NCBI RefSeq assembly: GCF_005503355.1
Contig: NZ_SCMK01000013.1
Location: 94,306-158,305, forward strand
Length of the DNA: 64,000 nucleotides
DNA from: Sphingomonas sp. 1F27F7B
GTDB taxonomy: Bacteria > Pseudomonadota > Alphaproteobacteria > Sphingomonadales > Sphingomonadaceae
Reading direction: 5' to 3'
In this document: in pieces, positions 1-7,482 of the stretch
Numbering within the stretch: position 1 is the stretch's first letter
Layout: the number at the start of each line of letters is the position of its first letter
The notes under the pieces: generated by a model
Told to the model about the DNA's origin: nothing
What the model saw: only the letters and a program-made list of their open reading frames with translations
Database searches by the model: none
Position numbers and translations under genes: made by a program

Positions 1-1480
1 AGGCCCGATTGACGTTCACGAAGCCCGTGAACGCATAGGCATCGTTGGACCGCGTCCTGCCGACGATCTGGCTTGCCGGATTATAACCGAGAGACGTCGT
101 CAGGTCGTAGGCCGAGCCGGCCAGATCGTTGGCGATGCTGGTCGTCCGCGAGATCGGATCATAACCATAGGTGGAGAAGACCGCCCCTCGCCACTCGCCC
201 CAGCGGCGCCCCTGGCTGTCCCAATCGAAATGCAGCCGCTGGTACAGCCCGCTCTCATAGGTGTCCGCCGGCCGGTCGAGACCATCATAGGCATAGGTGA
301 AGACATTGCCGTCCGGATGGGTGATCTGCGTCCGGTTGCCGCCGGCATCATATTGATAGCTCAGGCTGCGGCTCACCCCGGCCATGCTGGTGGCACTGGA
401 GGTCAGTCGCCCGAACCCGTCATAGCCGTTCGTCACTGCATCCGCGCCGCTCGCGCTGTCGAACCGCGCCGCCGTCTGCAGGCCCCGCAGGTCGTAGCTG
501 TAATAGACGCTGCGCGTCGCGGAGGGGTTCACGCTAGTGCACGCATAGCCCGCCACACACGCCGTCGGCACGATCTTCGCCGTCATCCGGTTGAGCGCGT
601 CGAAGGTGTAGCCGAACACCCGTCCGTCGCGCTTCCTCAGCGAGGTGCGGTTGCCGTTCGCGTCATAGCCATATTCCTCGCGGTCGTTGGTGTTGACCGC
701 GCCCGCCGTCGCCAGCGCATTGGCGGGCGTCGAGGGATTGTAGCCCGTCGGCGCACTCGCCGAGGGGAATTGCCACTGCACCTGGCGATCATGCCCGTCA
801 TAGACCAGCCGCGCCTTGTTGCCGTTCGCATCGACGACATATTCCTGCTTGCCGTTCGCCGTGAAACCGTAGGTAACGTAGGCCTGTTCGAGGTTTGATC
901 CTGCTGCCTGACGAATCTGCACGATCTGGCCGGCGGCGTCATAGAGGTTCTTCGTGATCCGATCGATCGGATTGGAAGAGTTGCTCTGGGCGCAGGCGCT
1001 CGTCGGCAGGCTGCCGAACAATGCCGGATCCATCCGCACCGCCGTGCATTGGAGGCGACCGACGCTGTCATAGCTATACTGCGTCACCTGTGCCGTGTCC
1101 CAGCTGCCTGCGGCTGCGTTCCACCCGAGCAAAGTCTCCTTCACCCTGCGATCTAGCAGATCATAGTCGGTGGCGATCCTCTGCTGCACCGAGAAACCCG
1201 GCCAGTTCTCCGGCGCGATGCCTTCCGGTTGCCATGAGGCAAGCTCGCCCTTCTCGACCAGCGTCAGGCGCCCATGGGCGTCATAGCTGTTACGCAACGC
1301 CAGATGATGGAGCGGACCCGCGCCATCCGGATCGGGAGCGATCGTCCCCACCACCCGACGCGCCTTGTCGTAGCGCGTGCCCGTGGTGAAGCCGGAAGGC
1401 GCTGACTGCGCCATCGCAGCAACCGGTGCGAGCAACGCGGCCGAGCCCAGCAGCCGAGCGACAATCTTCTGCATCGTCAT
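1..1480 (-). CDS. Exported YD-repeat (RHS-type) protein, 3' end beyond the window
   Basis: The frame stays open from an ATG at 1480 to the left edge, so at least 493 residues are present and the C-terminus is missing. An AGGGGGA ribosome site lies just before the ATG. Residues 1-24 form a signal peptide ending A-M-A. The rest is a chain of YD repeats with the usual YDxxGR/YDANGNRT core (YDAHGRL, YDSVGRL, YDANGNRTSL, YDALNRM-like, YDGFGRL, YDAGGNRT). Such repeats build the beta-strand shell of RHS/WapA proteins, which encloses a C-terminal toxin or effector. That C-terminal tip would lie to the left, so the effector activity cannot be named. It follows the YD ORF at 1498-3240 by 17 bases on the same strand, yet has its own ribosome site and signal peptide, so it is a separate exported protein rather than a simple frameshifted half. 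Confidence 0.85.
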   Translation of the reverse strand, partial: MTMQKIVARLLGSAALLAPVAAMAQSAPSGFTTGTRYDKARRVVGTIAPDPDGAGPLHHLALRNSYDAHGRLTLVEKGELASWQPEGIAPENWPGFSVQQRIATDYDLLDRRVKETLLGWNAAAGSWDTAQVTQYSYDSVGRLQCTAVRMDPALFGSLPTSACAQSNSSNPIDRITKNLYDAAGQIVQIRQAAGSNLEQAYVTYGFTANGKQEYVVDANGNKARLVYDGHDRQVQWQFPSASAPTGYNPSTPANALATAGAVNTNDREEYGYDANGNRTSLRKRDGRVFGYTFDALNRMTAKIVPTACVAGYACTSVNPSATRSVYYSYDLRGLQTAARFDSASGADAVTNGYDGFGRLTSSATSMAGVSRSLSYQYDAGGNRTQITHPDGNVFTYAYDGLDRPADTYESGLYQRLHFDWDSQGRRWGEWRGAVFSTYGYDPISRTTSIANDLAGSAYDLTTSLGYNPASQIVGRTRSNDAYAFTGFVNVNRA

Positions 1481-1497
1481 GTCCCCCTGCCTCCGCT

Positions 1498-3240
1498 TCA
1501 CGAACAGCTCGCCAGGCCGGCCCGCGGCTTGGTCTCGAAGATCTTGTTGGCATATTCGTCATAGCCGTAGCAGCTGCGCAGGCTCACTCCGCCCGAGCTC
1601 ACCACGGCCCCACGCAACAGCAGATTGTCCGCCGTCCCGCTCGCGCCATATTCATATGTCGTCGTGGTGATCGGCGCCCCCGGATCGCAGGTCGCCGTGC
1701 TGCTCCCCGCATAGGTCTGGCACAGCGTCTCGCTCGATGGCAGCCAGATCGGCGCCCCAGACGCCACCAGCGCACCCCCCGCGTTCTTCACATAGGCATA
1801 GTTCTGCACATAGCCGTACAGCTTCAGCGGCCGCGCCGCTCCCGCGCTTGGGGCGGGCTGCATCTCCGAAAGCGTGCCGCCCCAGGATGCATAGGCAAGA
1901 TCCGTCTGGTTGCCGCTCGAATCCCGCTTCCAGGTGGGCTTGGCGGCGTTTTGCGGCGTGGTGCCGCCATAGCCGAAAGTGACTTCCTGGTCGGCAAGCC
2001 CGCTGCCGGGCTTCGCCTGCATCGCCTGCTTGATCAAGTTATTGGCACCGTCATAGGTCGCAATATACTTGTTGCCCTCCGGGAAGGTTGCCTCGGTCAG
2101 CAAGCTCCCTTCCGAATTCGTCGGGTCGGTGCTGAAATATTCCTGCGCGCCCGTGTACCGATATTGGGTGACGTTCCCGTTCGCATCGGTCATCGAATAG
2201 GGTGTCGACTTGGTGAAATTGACGCCGGTCGCTTTCCCGTCCGGATCGATATAGCCTGAGCCATTGGAGCCATCGGGATAATAGCCTGTTTCGTCGACGA
2301 TCATCCCGGCAGCAAGATCGGCGCCATACTTCCATACCGAGCCGTCGGCGAGCGTCTGCTGGAGGAGCTGCCAGCTCGATCCGTTGACGCCGAACGTGTT
2401 CGCGATCTTGCAGCTGGAATAGCCGGGTGGCGTGATGCAGGTGATGCCATGATCATCCCAGGCATAGGCCGTCGTGTTGCCGAATATGTCGGTCGCTCCG
2501 GTGAGCACATAGTCCGGCCCGGACGAGCTGCTGTAGCTGTACCGCACAACCAGCGCGGCACCCGTGCAACTCGATGCCGTCGTCACATAGCTATGGGCGA
2601 GATTGAAGCCGCACGCGGCGGAAACAGTCCCGATCCCATTATATTCGAACAGGATCGCATAGCCCGAACTGTCGCTGACCAGTTTCAGCTGGCCGCCGAC
2701 ATAGGAAAAAGTCTGAACCCGGCCATCCGGAAAGGTGATGGTCGAGACACGCTGCGACCCGGTTGCCGTGCCCGCCGCCGGCACCGAGGAGGTGAAGGCG
2801 TAAACGACGCCGTCCTTGTCGGTATAGACATAGTTCCCGCCGGGCTTGGCGAGCGTTGTTCCTTCGGCATCCCGGTTGCCGCGTCCGATGCTCGTGCTGC
2901 CTTCGAAGAACATCCCGCTGGCGCTGGTCCCGAGATGCACGGTCGTGCGCCAGTCGTTCGCATGGACGGTGCGCCGCGAGACATAGATGTCGAAATTGTG
3001 GCTCGTATGCGCCCCGAAGAACATCCTGTTCGGATCGTTCAGATAGCTGCCGATATGATAGCGTTGCAGCTTGAGCGGCCCGATCTGGAAATCATCGACC
3101 GAGTAGGTAAAGGAGGCATCGGCCAGATTTACCCCGGTCGGCGTCGTTACATAGGTCTTGGGCGGGACGATCTGTGCCGTCGCGGGTACCGCGCCGAGCA
3201 TCGCCGAGGCCACCAAAAGCCGCGCAACATGCATGTGCAT
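1498..3240 (-). CDS. Exported YD-repeat (RHS-type) protein, 580 aa
   Basis: The start at 3240 (MHMHVARLL) is chosen because GGAGA sits 6 bases upstream and the first 20-odd residues form a signal peptide ending PATAQ. The longer frame starting at 3309 would overlap the preceding gene. The body has the N-terminal features of RHS/YD proteins: an opening beta-rich part with a YHIGSYLNDPNRMFFG stretch, then degenerate YD units (FEYNGIG, YAWDDHG, QYRYTGAQ, ATYDGANNLIK) and a final YGYDEYANKIFE unit. It ends soon after that unit, with no core-terminal motif and no toxin-like tip. Probably it works with the next ORF as a two-part shell; that is inference. Middle gene of a three-ORF minus-strand run (3901 to the left edge). 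Confidence 0.82.
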   Translation of the reverse strand: MHMHVARLLVASAMLGAVPATAQIVPPKTYVTTPTGVNLADASFTYSVDDFQIGPLKLQRYHIGSYLNDPNRMFFGAHTSHNFDIYVSRRTVHANDWRTTVHLGTSASGMFFEGSTSIGRGNRDAEGTTLAKPGGNYVYTDKDGVVYAFTSSVPAAGTATGSQRVSTITFPDGRVQTFSYVGGQLKLVSDSSGYAILFEYNGIGTVSAACGFNLAHSYVTTASSCTGAALVVRYSYSSSSGPDYVLTGATDIFGNTTAYAWDDHGITCITPPGYSSCKIANTFGVNGSSWQLLQQTLADGSVWKYGADLAAGMIVDETGYYPDGSNGSGYIDPDGKATGVNFTKSTPYSMTDANGNVTQYRYTGAQEYFSTDPTNSEGSLLTEATFPEGNKYIATYDGANNLIKQAMQAKPGSGLADQEVTFGYGGTTPQNAAKPTWKRDSSGNQTDLAYASWGGTLSEMQPAPSAGAARPLKLYGYVQNYAYVKNAGGALVASGAPIWLPSSETLCQTYAGSSTATCDPGAPITTTTYEYGASGTADNLLLRGAVVSSGGVSLRSCYGYDEYANKIFETKPRAGLASCS

Positions 3241-3280
3241 TCTGGTCTCCATGAGGAATTCAGGGTGGAGCGGCAGGGCG

Positions 3281-3901
3281 CTAGACGGGCGGCTCGCCGA
3301 TACAGGCATTGTTGTTGCCGGTGGCGGTCACGGTGACGATGCCGGTGGCCGTAGCACCCAGGCTGTTCGCGATCGTGTAGGTGAAGCTCGCGGTGCCGGT
3401 ATATGCTGCGCTGAACATCACCGACGTGCTGCTGACGATCGACGCATAGATCGATCCCGAAGACGGATTGATCGACACCAACGTCAAGGGAACATTGCCG
3501 TTCGGGTCATAGTCATTCGCCAGCAGGTTCACCGTCTTCGTCGTCGAACAGACGAACGAAGTCGAATCGTTCACCGCGACCGGCGGCGTCGGCGTTGGCG
3601 TGGGTGTTGGCGTCGGAGTGGGCGTGGGAGTCGGTGTCGGCGTGGGTGTCGGGGTCGGCGTGGGTGTCGGCGTGACGCAGGCGGGAGGCGCGGTCGTACC
3701 GGTGAAATATTGCACCCGGTTGCCCGCCGGATCGAAGCACGTCGCCATCGTGACCGCGCTGTTCGGACCGCCGCTGATCGACGACCGCACCAGCCGCCCG
3801 AGTTGATCATATTGATAGCTGGTCGTCTCCTGCGCCTGTGCCGGCAACGACGCGAGACCTATCGCCAGCGTGTTCGTGCACGCCAACAAGCGAAGACGCA
3901 T
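3281..3901 (-). CDS. Exported protein: one YD repeat, Thr-Pro linker, Ig/cadherin-like domain
   Basis: 206 residues with a strong ribosome site (GGGAGGGG) before the ATG at 3901. Residues 1-24 are a signal peptide ending AQAQ. Residues 29-67 hold one YD unit (YQYDQLGRLVR, then FDPAGNRVQYF). Residues 77-106 are an uninterrupted Thr-Pro repeat, a stiff extended linker. Residues 107-206 look like an Ig/cadherin-like surface-adhesin domain: the opening VAVND and LLANDYDPNG segments and the closing FTYTIAN are typical of VCBS/tandem adhesin modules. Family experience suggests a small surface or secreted component of a YD-repeat locus. It is first in the run and is followed after 40 bases by the 580-aa YD protein. 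The Thr-Pro tract is prone to replication slippage, so its length may vary between strains. Confidence 0.8.
   Translation of the reverse strand: MRLRLLACTNTLAIGLASLPAQAQETTSYQYDQLGRLVRSSISGGPNSAVTMATCFDPAGNRVQYFTGTTAPPACVTPTPTPTPTPTPTPTPTPTPTPTPTPTPTPPVAVNDSTSFVCSTTKTVNLLANDYDPNGNVPLTLVSINPSSGSIYASIVSSTSVMFSAAYTGTASFTYTIANSLGATATGIVTVTATGNNNACIGEPPV
3588..3674 (-). repeat. GT-rich hexamer-like tract encoding (Thr-Pro)n
   Basis: About 87 bases of near-identical ggcgtg/ggtgtc units within the 3281-3901 gene, read on the minus strand as alternating Thr and Pro codons. The third positions vary, so it is not a perfect microsatellite. Confidence 0.8.
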
Positions 3902-4099
3902 AGCCCCTCCCTCTGGGGGCTATCGAAGTTGCGCCCCTCTATCTCGATCAGATCGGGAAATGCCCCGAATTCTGTCAATGGGACGCAGGCTATTTCCCGC
4001 GATCCGATCGGTCCACCGACCGAATAGACCGAAATGGGGCAATTCCTGATGGCCGCTTCGCAGTGGCCGATATGGGCGCCAGAGGACAGCAGGCCGCCC

Positions 4100-5137
4100 C
4101 TAGAACGCCAGCTTGCGCGCGAAGAAGGGCAGCATCTCGGCGTAGATGCGCCCGTCCTCGCCCCAGTGGCGATCGCCCCAGCCGCCGCGATATTCCTCGG
4201 CCTCATAGGGCACGCCGAACGCGTCGAGCGTGCGAGTGAAGGCCTGAAGCGAGACGATATGGTCCGGGTTGGCATCCCCCCGGGCCCAGTCGAACATGAA
4301 GCCGCGCAGGCGCTTCAGATTGTCGGCATGCGCCGGCAGCTGGCGATCGAGGAAGAAGCTGGCGTTGAGCCGCTCGGTCAGCACCGGATCCACCGCCAGC
4401 CTGCCATCCGCCAGCCGCGCCGGCGGATCGAAGAACAGGGGCGCCCGCGCCGCATCCGGCAGATGCGCCTGGAAGATCGATGTGAAGATCAACGAGAAGC
4501 CGTCGCCGCGCAGGTCCTCGATCCCCCTGGCATCCTGGAGAAGCCGCCAGTCGGGCCGCGAGAACATGGGCTGCAACCCCGGCCCCATGCCGATCGGGTG
4601 CAGCGCATAGACCGCGCCGAAGACCTCCGGGTGGCGCATGGCCAGGCGGATTGCGCCATGCCCGCCCATCCGATCGCCCGCGATCCCACGCGAATCCCGC
4701 GAGGCCAGGGTGCGATAGCGCGCATCCACCCAGGCGACGAGCTCACGGGAGAGGAAATCCTCCCAATTCCCGGTCACGGGCGAGTTGACGTACCAGGAGC
4801 CTCCCGCCGGCGTGGTGCAGTCGACCGTCACGACGATCACGCCGCCGATCACGCCGCGCGCGACTGCCCGGTCGAGCAGCGCCTGCGCTCCGTTGTTCGC
4901 CCAGGGGGCTCGGTCGTCCTCGAAGAAATTGGTGAGGTAATAGATCACCGGGAAGCGCTTCGCACGGTTGGCGGCATAGCCATCGGGCAGATAGACGGTG
5001 ATGCCCCGCGCGCTCGGCAGCCCGGCGGCGTTGCCGCGCAGGCTGGCGGCGTCGATCCGGCCATGGTCGAGCGTGCTCGCGGCGGCGGGCATGGCGATCA
5101 GGGCGAACAGGCAGGCGAACCAGGCGAGAAACGGCAT
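4100..5137 (-). CDS. Exported esterase-fold protein lacking the nucleophile serine
   Basis: 345 residues with a signal peptide (residues 1-21, ending PAAAS). The fold is that of the putative esterase family (esterase D/Fes-like alpha/beta hydrolases): strand-rich YLPDGY region (49-54), FPVIYYL (62-68), VIVVTVD (100-106). The nucleophile elbow, normally G-x-S-M-G-G, reads G154-D-R156-M-G-G: the serine is replaced by arginine. The expected C-terminal His is present in a GDRHW segment, and Asp candidates precede it. So the scaffold is complete but the usual catalytic serine is not; the protein may be a non-catalytic binder or use another chemistry. It stands alone, divergent from the MFS gene at 5231. 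A sequencing error is possible, since one codon is involved. Confidence 0.75.
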   Translation of the reverse strand: MPFLAWFACLFALIAMPAAASTLDHGRIDAASLRGNAAGLPSARGITVYLPDGYAANRAKRFPVIYYLTNFFEDDRAPWANNGAQALLDRAVARGVIGGVIVVTVDCTTPAGGSWYVNSPVTGNWEDFLSRELVAWVDARYRTLASRDSRGIAGDRMGGHGAIRLAMRHPEVFGAVYALHPIGMGPGLQPMFSRPDWRLLQDARGIEDLRGDGFSLIFTSIFQAHLPDAARAPLFFDPPARLADGRLAVDPVLTERLNASFFLDRQLPAHADNLKRLRGFMFDWARGDANPDHIVSLQAFTRTLDAFGVPYEAEEYRGGWGDRHWGEDGRIYAEMLPFFARKLAF

Positions 5138-5230
5138 CGGACCCTCCCGTGAACCGCGCCCATGCTATGCGGATGGCGGAGCGGCACAAGCCTGCTCCAC
5201 CATGCCGGTGCGATCTGCTACGAATGTGCC

Positions 5231-6607
5231 ATGCAGGCCAGGCACCCCAACCTAACTCTCACCGCCTGCATCCTCGCGTCGAGCCTGGCGTTCATCGACG
5301 GATCGGTGACCAATGTCGCATTGCCCGCGATCGGGGCGGATCTGCACGCCACGCCCGCCGAGCTGCAATGGACGATCAATGCGTACATGCTGCCGCTCTC
5401 GGCGCTGCTGCTGATCGGCGGCGCGGCCGGCGATCATTTCGGACGGCGCAGGCTGCTGGTGCTGGGAATCGCGCTGTTCACGGCCGCCTCGATCGCCTGC
5501 GCGGTGGCGGCGGACCTCACGCTGCTGCTCGCCGCGCGTGCGGCGCAGGGCATTGGGGCCGCGATCCTGCTGCCCAACAGCCTCGCCACCCTCGGTCACG
5601 CCTTCACCGGCGAGGCGCGCGGCAAGGCCATCGGCACCTGGGCGGGCGTGGGCGCCATCGCAGGCGCGGTCGGCCCGCCGCTCGGCGGCTGGCTGGTCGA
5701 TGCGATCGGCTGGCGCGCGATCTTCTACGTCAACGTGCCGGTGGCGCTCGCCGCGATCTTCATCGCGCTGCGCTATGTCGAAGAGAGTGCCGAGGGCGAC
5801 CTGCCGCTCGATCTGCCCGGCGCCGTCACCGCCACCCTGGCACTGGGCGCGATCACCTGGGCGCTCACGCTCTGGTCGAGCCACAACGCACTCGACGCGA
5901 CCGTGGCGATCGGGCTCGTCGCCGGGGCGCTCGCCATCGGGCTGTTCCTGTGGGTGGAGCATGCGCGCGGCGACCGGGCGATGATGCCGGTGGCGATGTT
6001 CGGCTCGCGCGCCTTTGCCGGGCTCACCCTGCTCACCTTCCTGCTCTACGGCGCGCTGGGCGGGGTGCTGCTGCTGCTCCCCTATGTCCTCATCCAGGCA
6101 GGTGGCTATTCCGCGCTGCACGCCGGCTTCGCGCTGCTGCCGATGCCGCTCGGCATGGGGATCGCCAGCCGCGTGATGGGCCGGATCACCGCCCGGATCG
6201 GCCCGCGCTGGCCGCTGACCATCGGCCCGGCGATCGTCGCGATCGGCTTCGTGCTGCTGCTGCGCGTCGATGCGGACGCCCCCTATTGGACTTCGGTGTT
6301 CCCCGGCGCCCTCGCCATCGCGATCGGAATGGCAAGCGTCGCCGCGCCGCTCACCACCGCGGTGCTCGCCTCGGTCGACGAGACGCACACCGGCACCGCA
6401 TCGGGATTCAACAGCGCAATAGCGCGCACCGGCGGGCTGATCGCCACCGCGATAGCCGGGGCAGTGATCGCCGCGGCGGGCGCCGGGCTGGTGAGCGCCT
6501 TCCACATGGGGGCGCTGGCCGGCGCCGCCGCGGCTGCCCTTTCGGGAGCGATCGCGTTCCTCACCCTCGGCCCCGAATCGCCGCCCGCCGGTTCGTCCGG
6601 TCCCTGA
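5231..6607 (+). CDS. MFS multidrug exporter, DHA2/EmrB-QacA type (14 TM)
   Basis: 458 residues from the ATG at 5231, chosen because the protein then begins a few residues before the first membrane helix (LTACILASSLAFIDGSVTN); an in-frame start at 5162 would add an unconvincing polar leader. The family signature between helices 1 and 2 is present (NVALPAIGADL, then QWTINAYML), followed by motif A (GDHFGRRR) and motif C in helix 5 (AGAVGPPLGGWL). Around 14 hydrophobic segments can be counted, as in DHA2 proton-driven drug exporters of the inner membrane. No membrane-fusion partner (EmrA) or regulator lies next to it, so the substrate is unknown. No clear ribosome site is visible. Confidence 0.85.
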   Translation: MQARHPNLTLTACILASSLAFIDGSVTNVALPAIGADLHATPAELQWTINAYMLPLSALLLIGGAAGDHFGRRRLLVLGIALFTAASIACAVAADLTLLLAARAAQGIGAAILLPNSLATLGHAFTGEARGKAIGTWAGVGAIAGAVGPPLGGWLVDAIGWRAIFYVNVPVALAAIFIALRYVEESAEGDLPLDLPGAVTATLALGAITWALTLWSSHNALDATVAIGLVAGALAIGLFLWVEHARGDRAMMPVAMFGSRAFAGLTLLTFLLYGALGGVLLLLPYVLIQAGGYSALHAGFALLPMPLGMGIASRVMGRITARIGPRWPLTIGPAIVAIGFVLLLRVDADAPYWTSVFPGALAIAIGMASVAAPLTTAVLASVDETHTGTASGFNSAIARTGGLIATAIAGAVIAAAGAGLVSAFHMGALAGAAAAALSGAIAFLTLGPESPPAGSSGP

Positions 6608-6611
6608 AGCG

Positions 6612-7361
6612 TCAGGAAACCGAGGCCGCGCCCGCGATGATCGGCACGAACTTCTCGGCGGTCAGGCTCGCCCCCCCGACGAGCGCACCGTCGACATTGT
6701 CGAGCGCCAGTATCTGCGCGGCATTGGCGCCGGTCACCGATCCGCCATAGAGGATGCGGATGCTGTCGGCCTTGGCCTCGCCGATCATCATGCGCAGCTT
6801 GGCGCGGAGGATCGCGTGCATGGAGGCGATCTCGTCGGGGGTCGGCGTCTTGCCGGTGCCGATCGCCCAACGCGGCTCATAGGCAAGCGTCAGCCAGCTC
6901 GGATCGGCATCGTCGGGCAGCGACTTCTCGATCTGCGACTGGACGATCCGCTCGGCGCGCCCGGCCGCGCGCTCGGCCTCCAGTTCGCCGCAGCACAGGA
7001 TGACCCGAAGGCCGTGCCGATGCGCGGCGGCGGCCTTCATATAGGCATCGTGGCTGGTCTCGTGCTGGTCGCCGCGGCGCTCGCTATGGCCGACGATGGT
7101 CAGGGTCGCCCCCTCCTCGACCAGCATCGGCGCAGAGATGCAGCCGGTATGCGCGCCCTGATCGGCTTCGTGGAGATCCTGCGCGCCGATCGGCAGGCTC
7201 CCCGCCACCTGCACCGCCGGGTGAATCAGCGTGAACGGCACGCACAGCGCCACGTCCACCGCCGGCGTCGCGGCCGCCGCGGCGGCGATCGCCTCGATCT
7301 GCGGCAGCTGCGCGCGCAGCCCGTGCATTTTCCAGTTCCCGGCCACCAGCTTGCGGCGCAT
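6612..7361 (-). CDS. tpiA: Triose-phosphate isomerase
   Basis: 249 residues; interconverts dihydroxyacetone phosphate and glyceraldehyde 3-phosphate in cytoplasmic glycolysis and gluconeogenesis. The start at 7361 is set by a strong GGGAGGTG site and by the canonical N-terminus (RKLVAGNWKMHG), whose Asn-x-Lys supplies the active-site residues; in-frame codons upstream to 7418 are not needed. The catalytic His lies in IVGHSERR, the catalytic Glu in AYEPRWAIGTG, and the phosphate-binding loops in LYGGSV and LVGGAS. Divergent from ppiD with a 121-base shared promoter region, an arrangement common in sphingomonads. Confidence 0.97.
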   Translation of the reverse strand: MRRKLVAGNWKMHGLRAQLPQIEAIAAAAAATPAVDVALCVPFTLIHPAVQVAGSLPIGAQDLHEADQGAHTGCISAPMLVEEGATLTIVGHSERRGDQHETSHDAYMKAAAAHRHGLRVILCCGELEAERAAGRAERIVQSQIEKSLPDDADPSWLTLAYEPRWAIGTGKTPTPDEIASMHAILRAKLRMMIGEAKADSIRILYGGSVTGANAAQILALDNVDGALVGGASLTAEKFVPIIAGAASVS

Positions 7362-7482
7362 CGCCCACCTCCCGTTTATCGTTTCAGTCGCGGATAGCAG
7401 CCACGCGCGTTCGCACAAGCTTGATGGCGGCGGATGAGCGCCTTAAAGCACCGGGAAACGCGTCTCCAACGATCGGCCCTTC

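Noticed and set aside
3588..3674. Repeat tract considered as a CRISPR or minisatellite
   Set aside because: It has no spacers and encodes a continuous Thr-Pro linker within a good gene.
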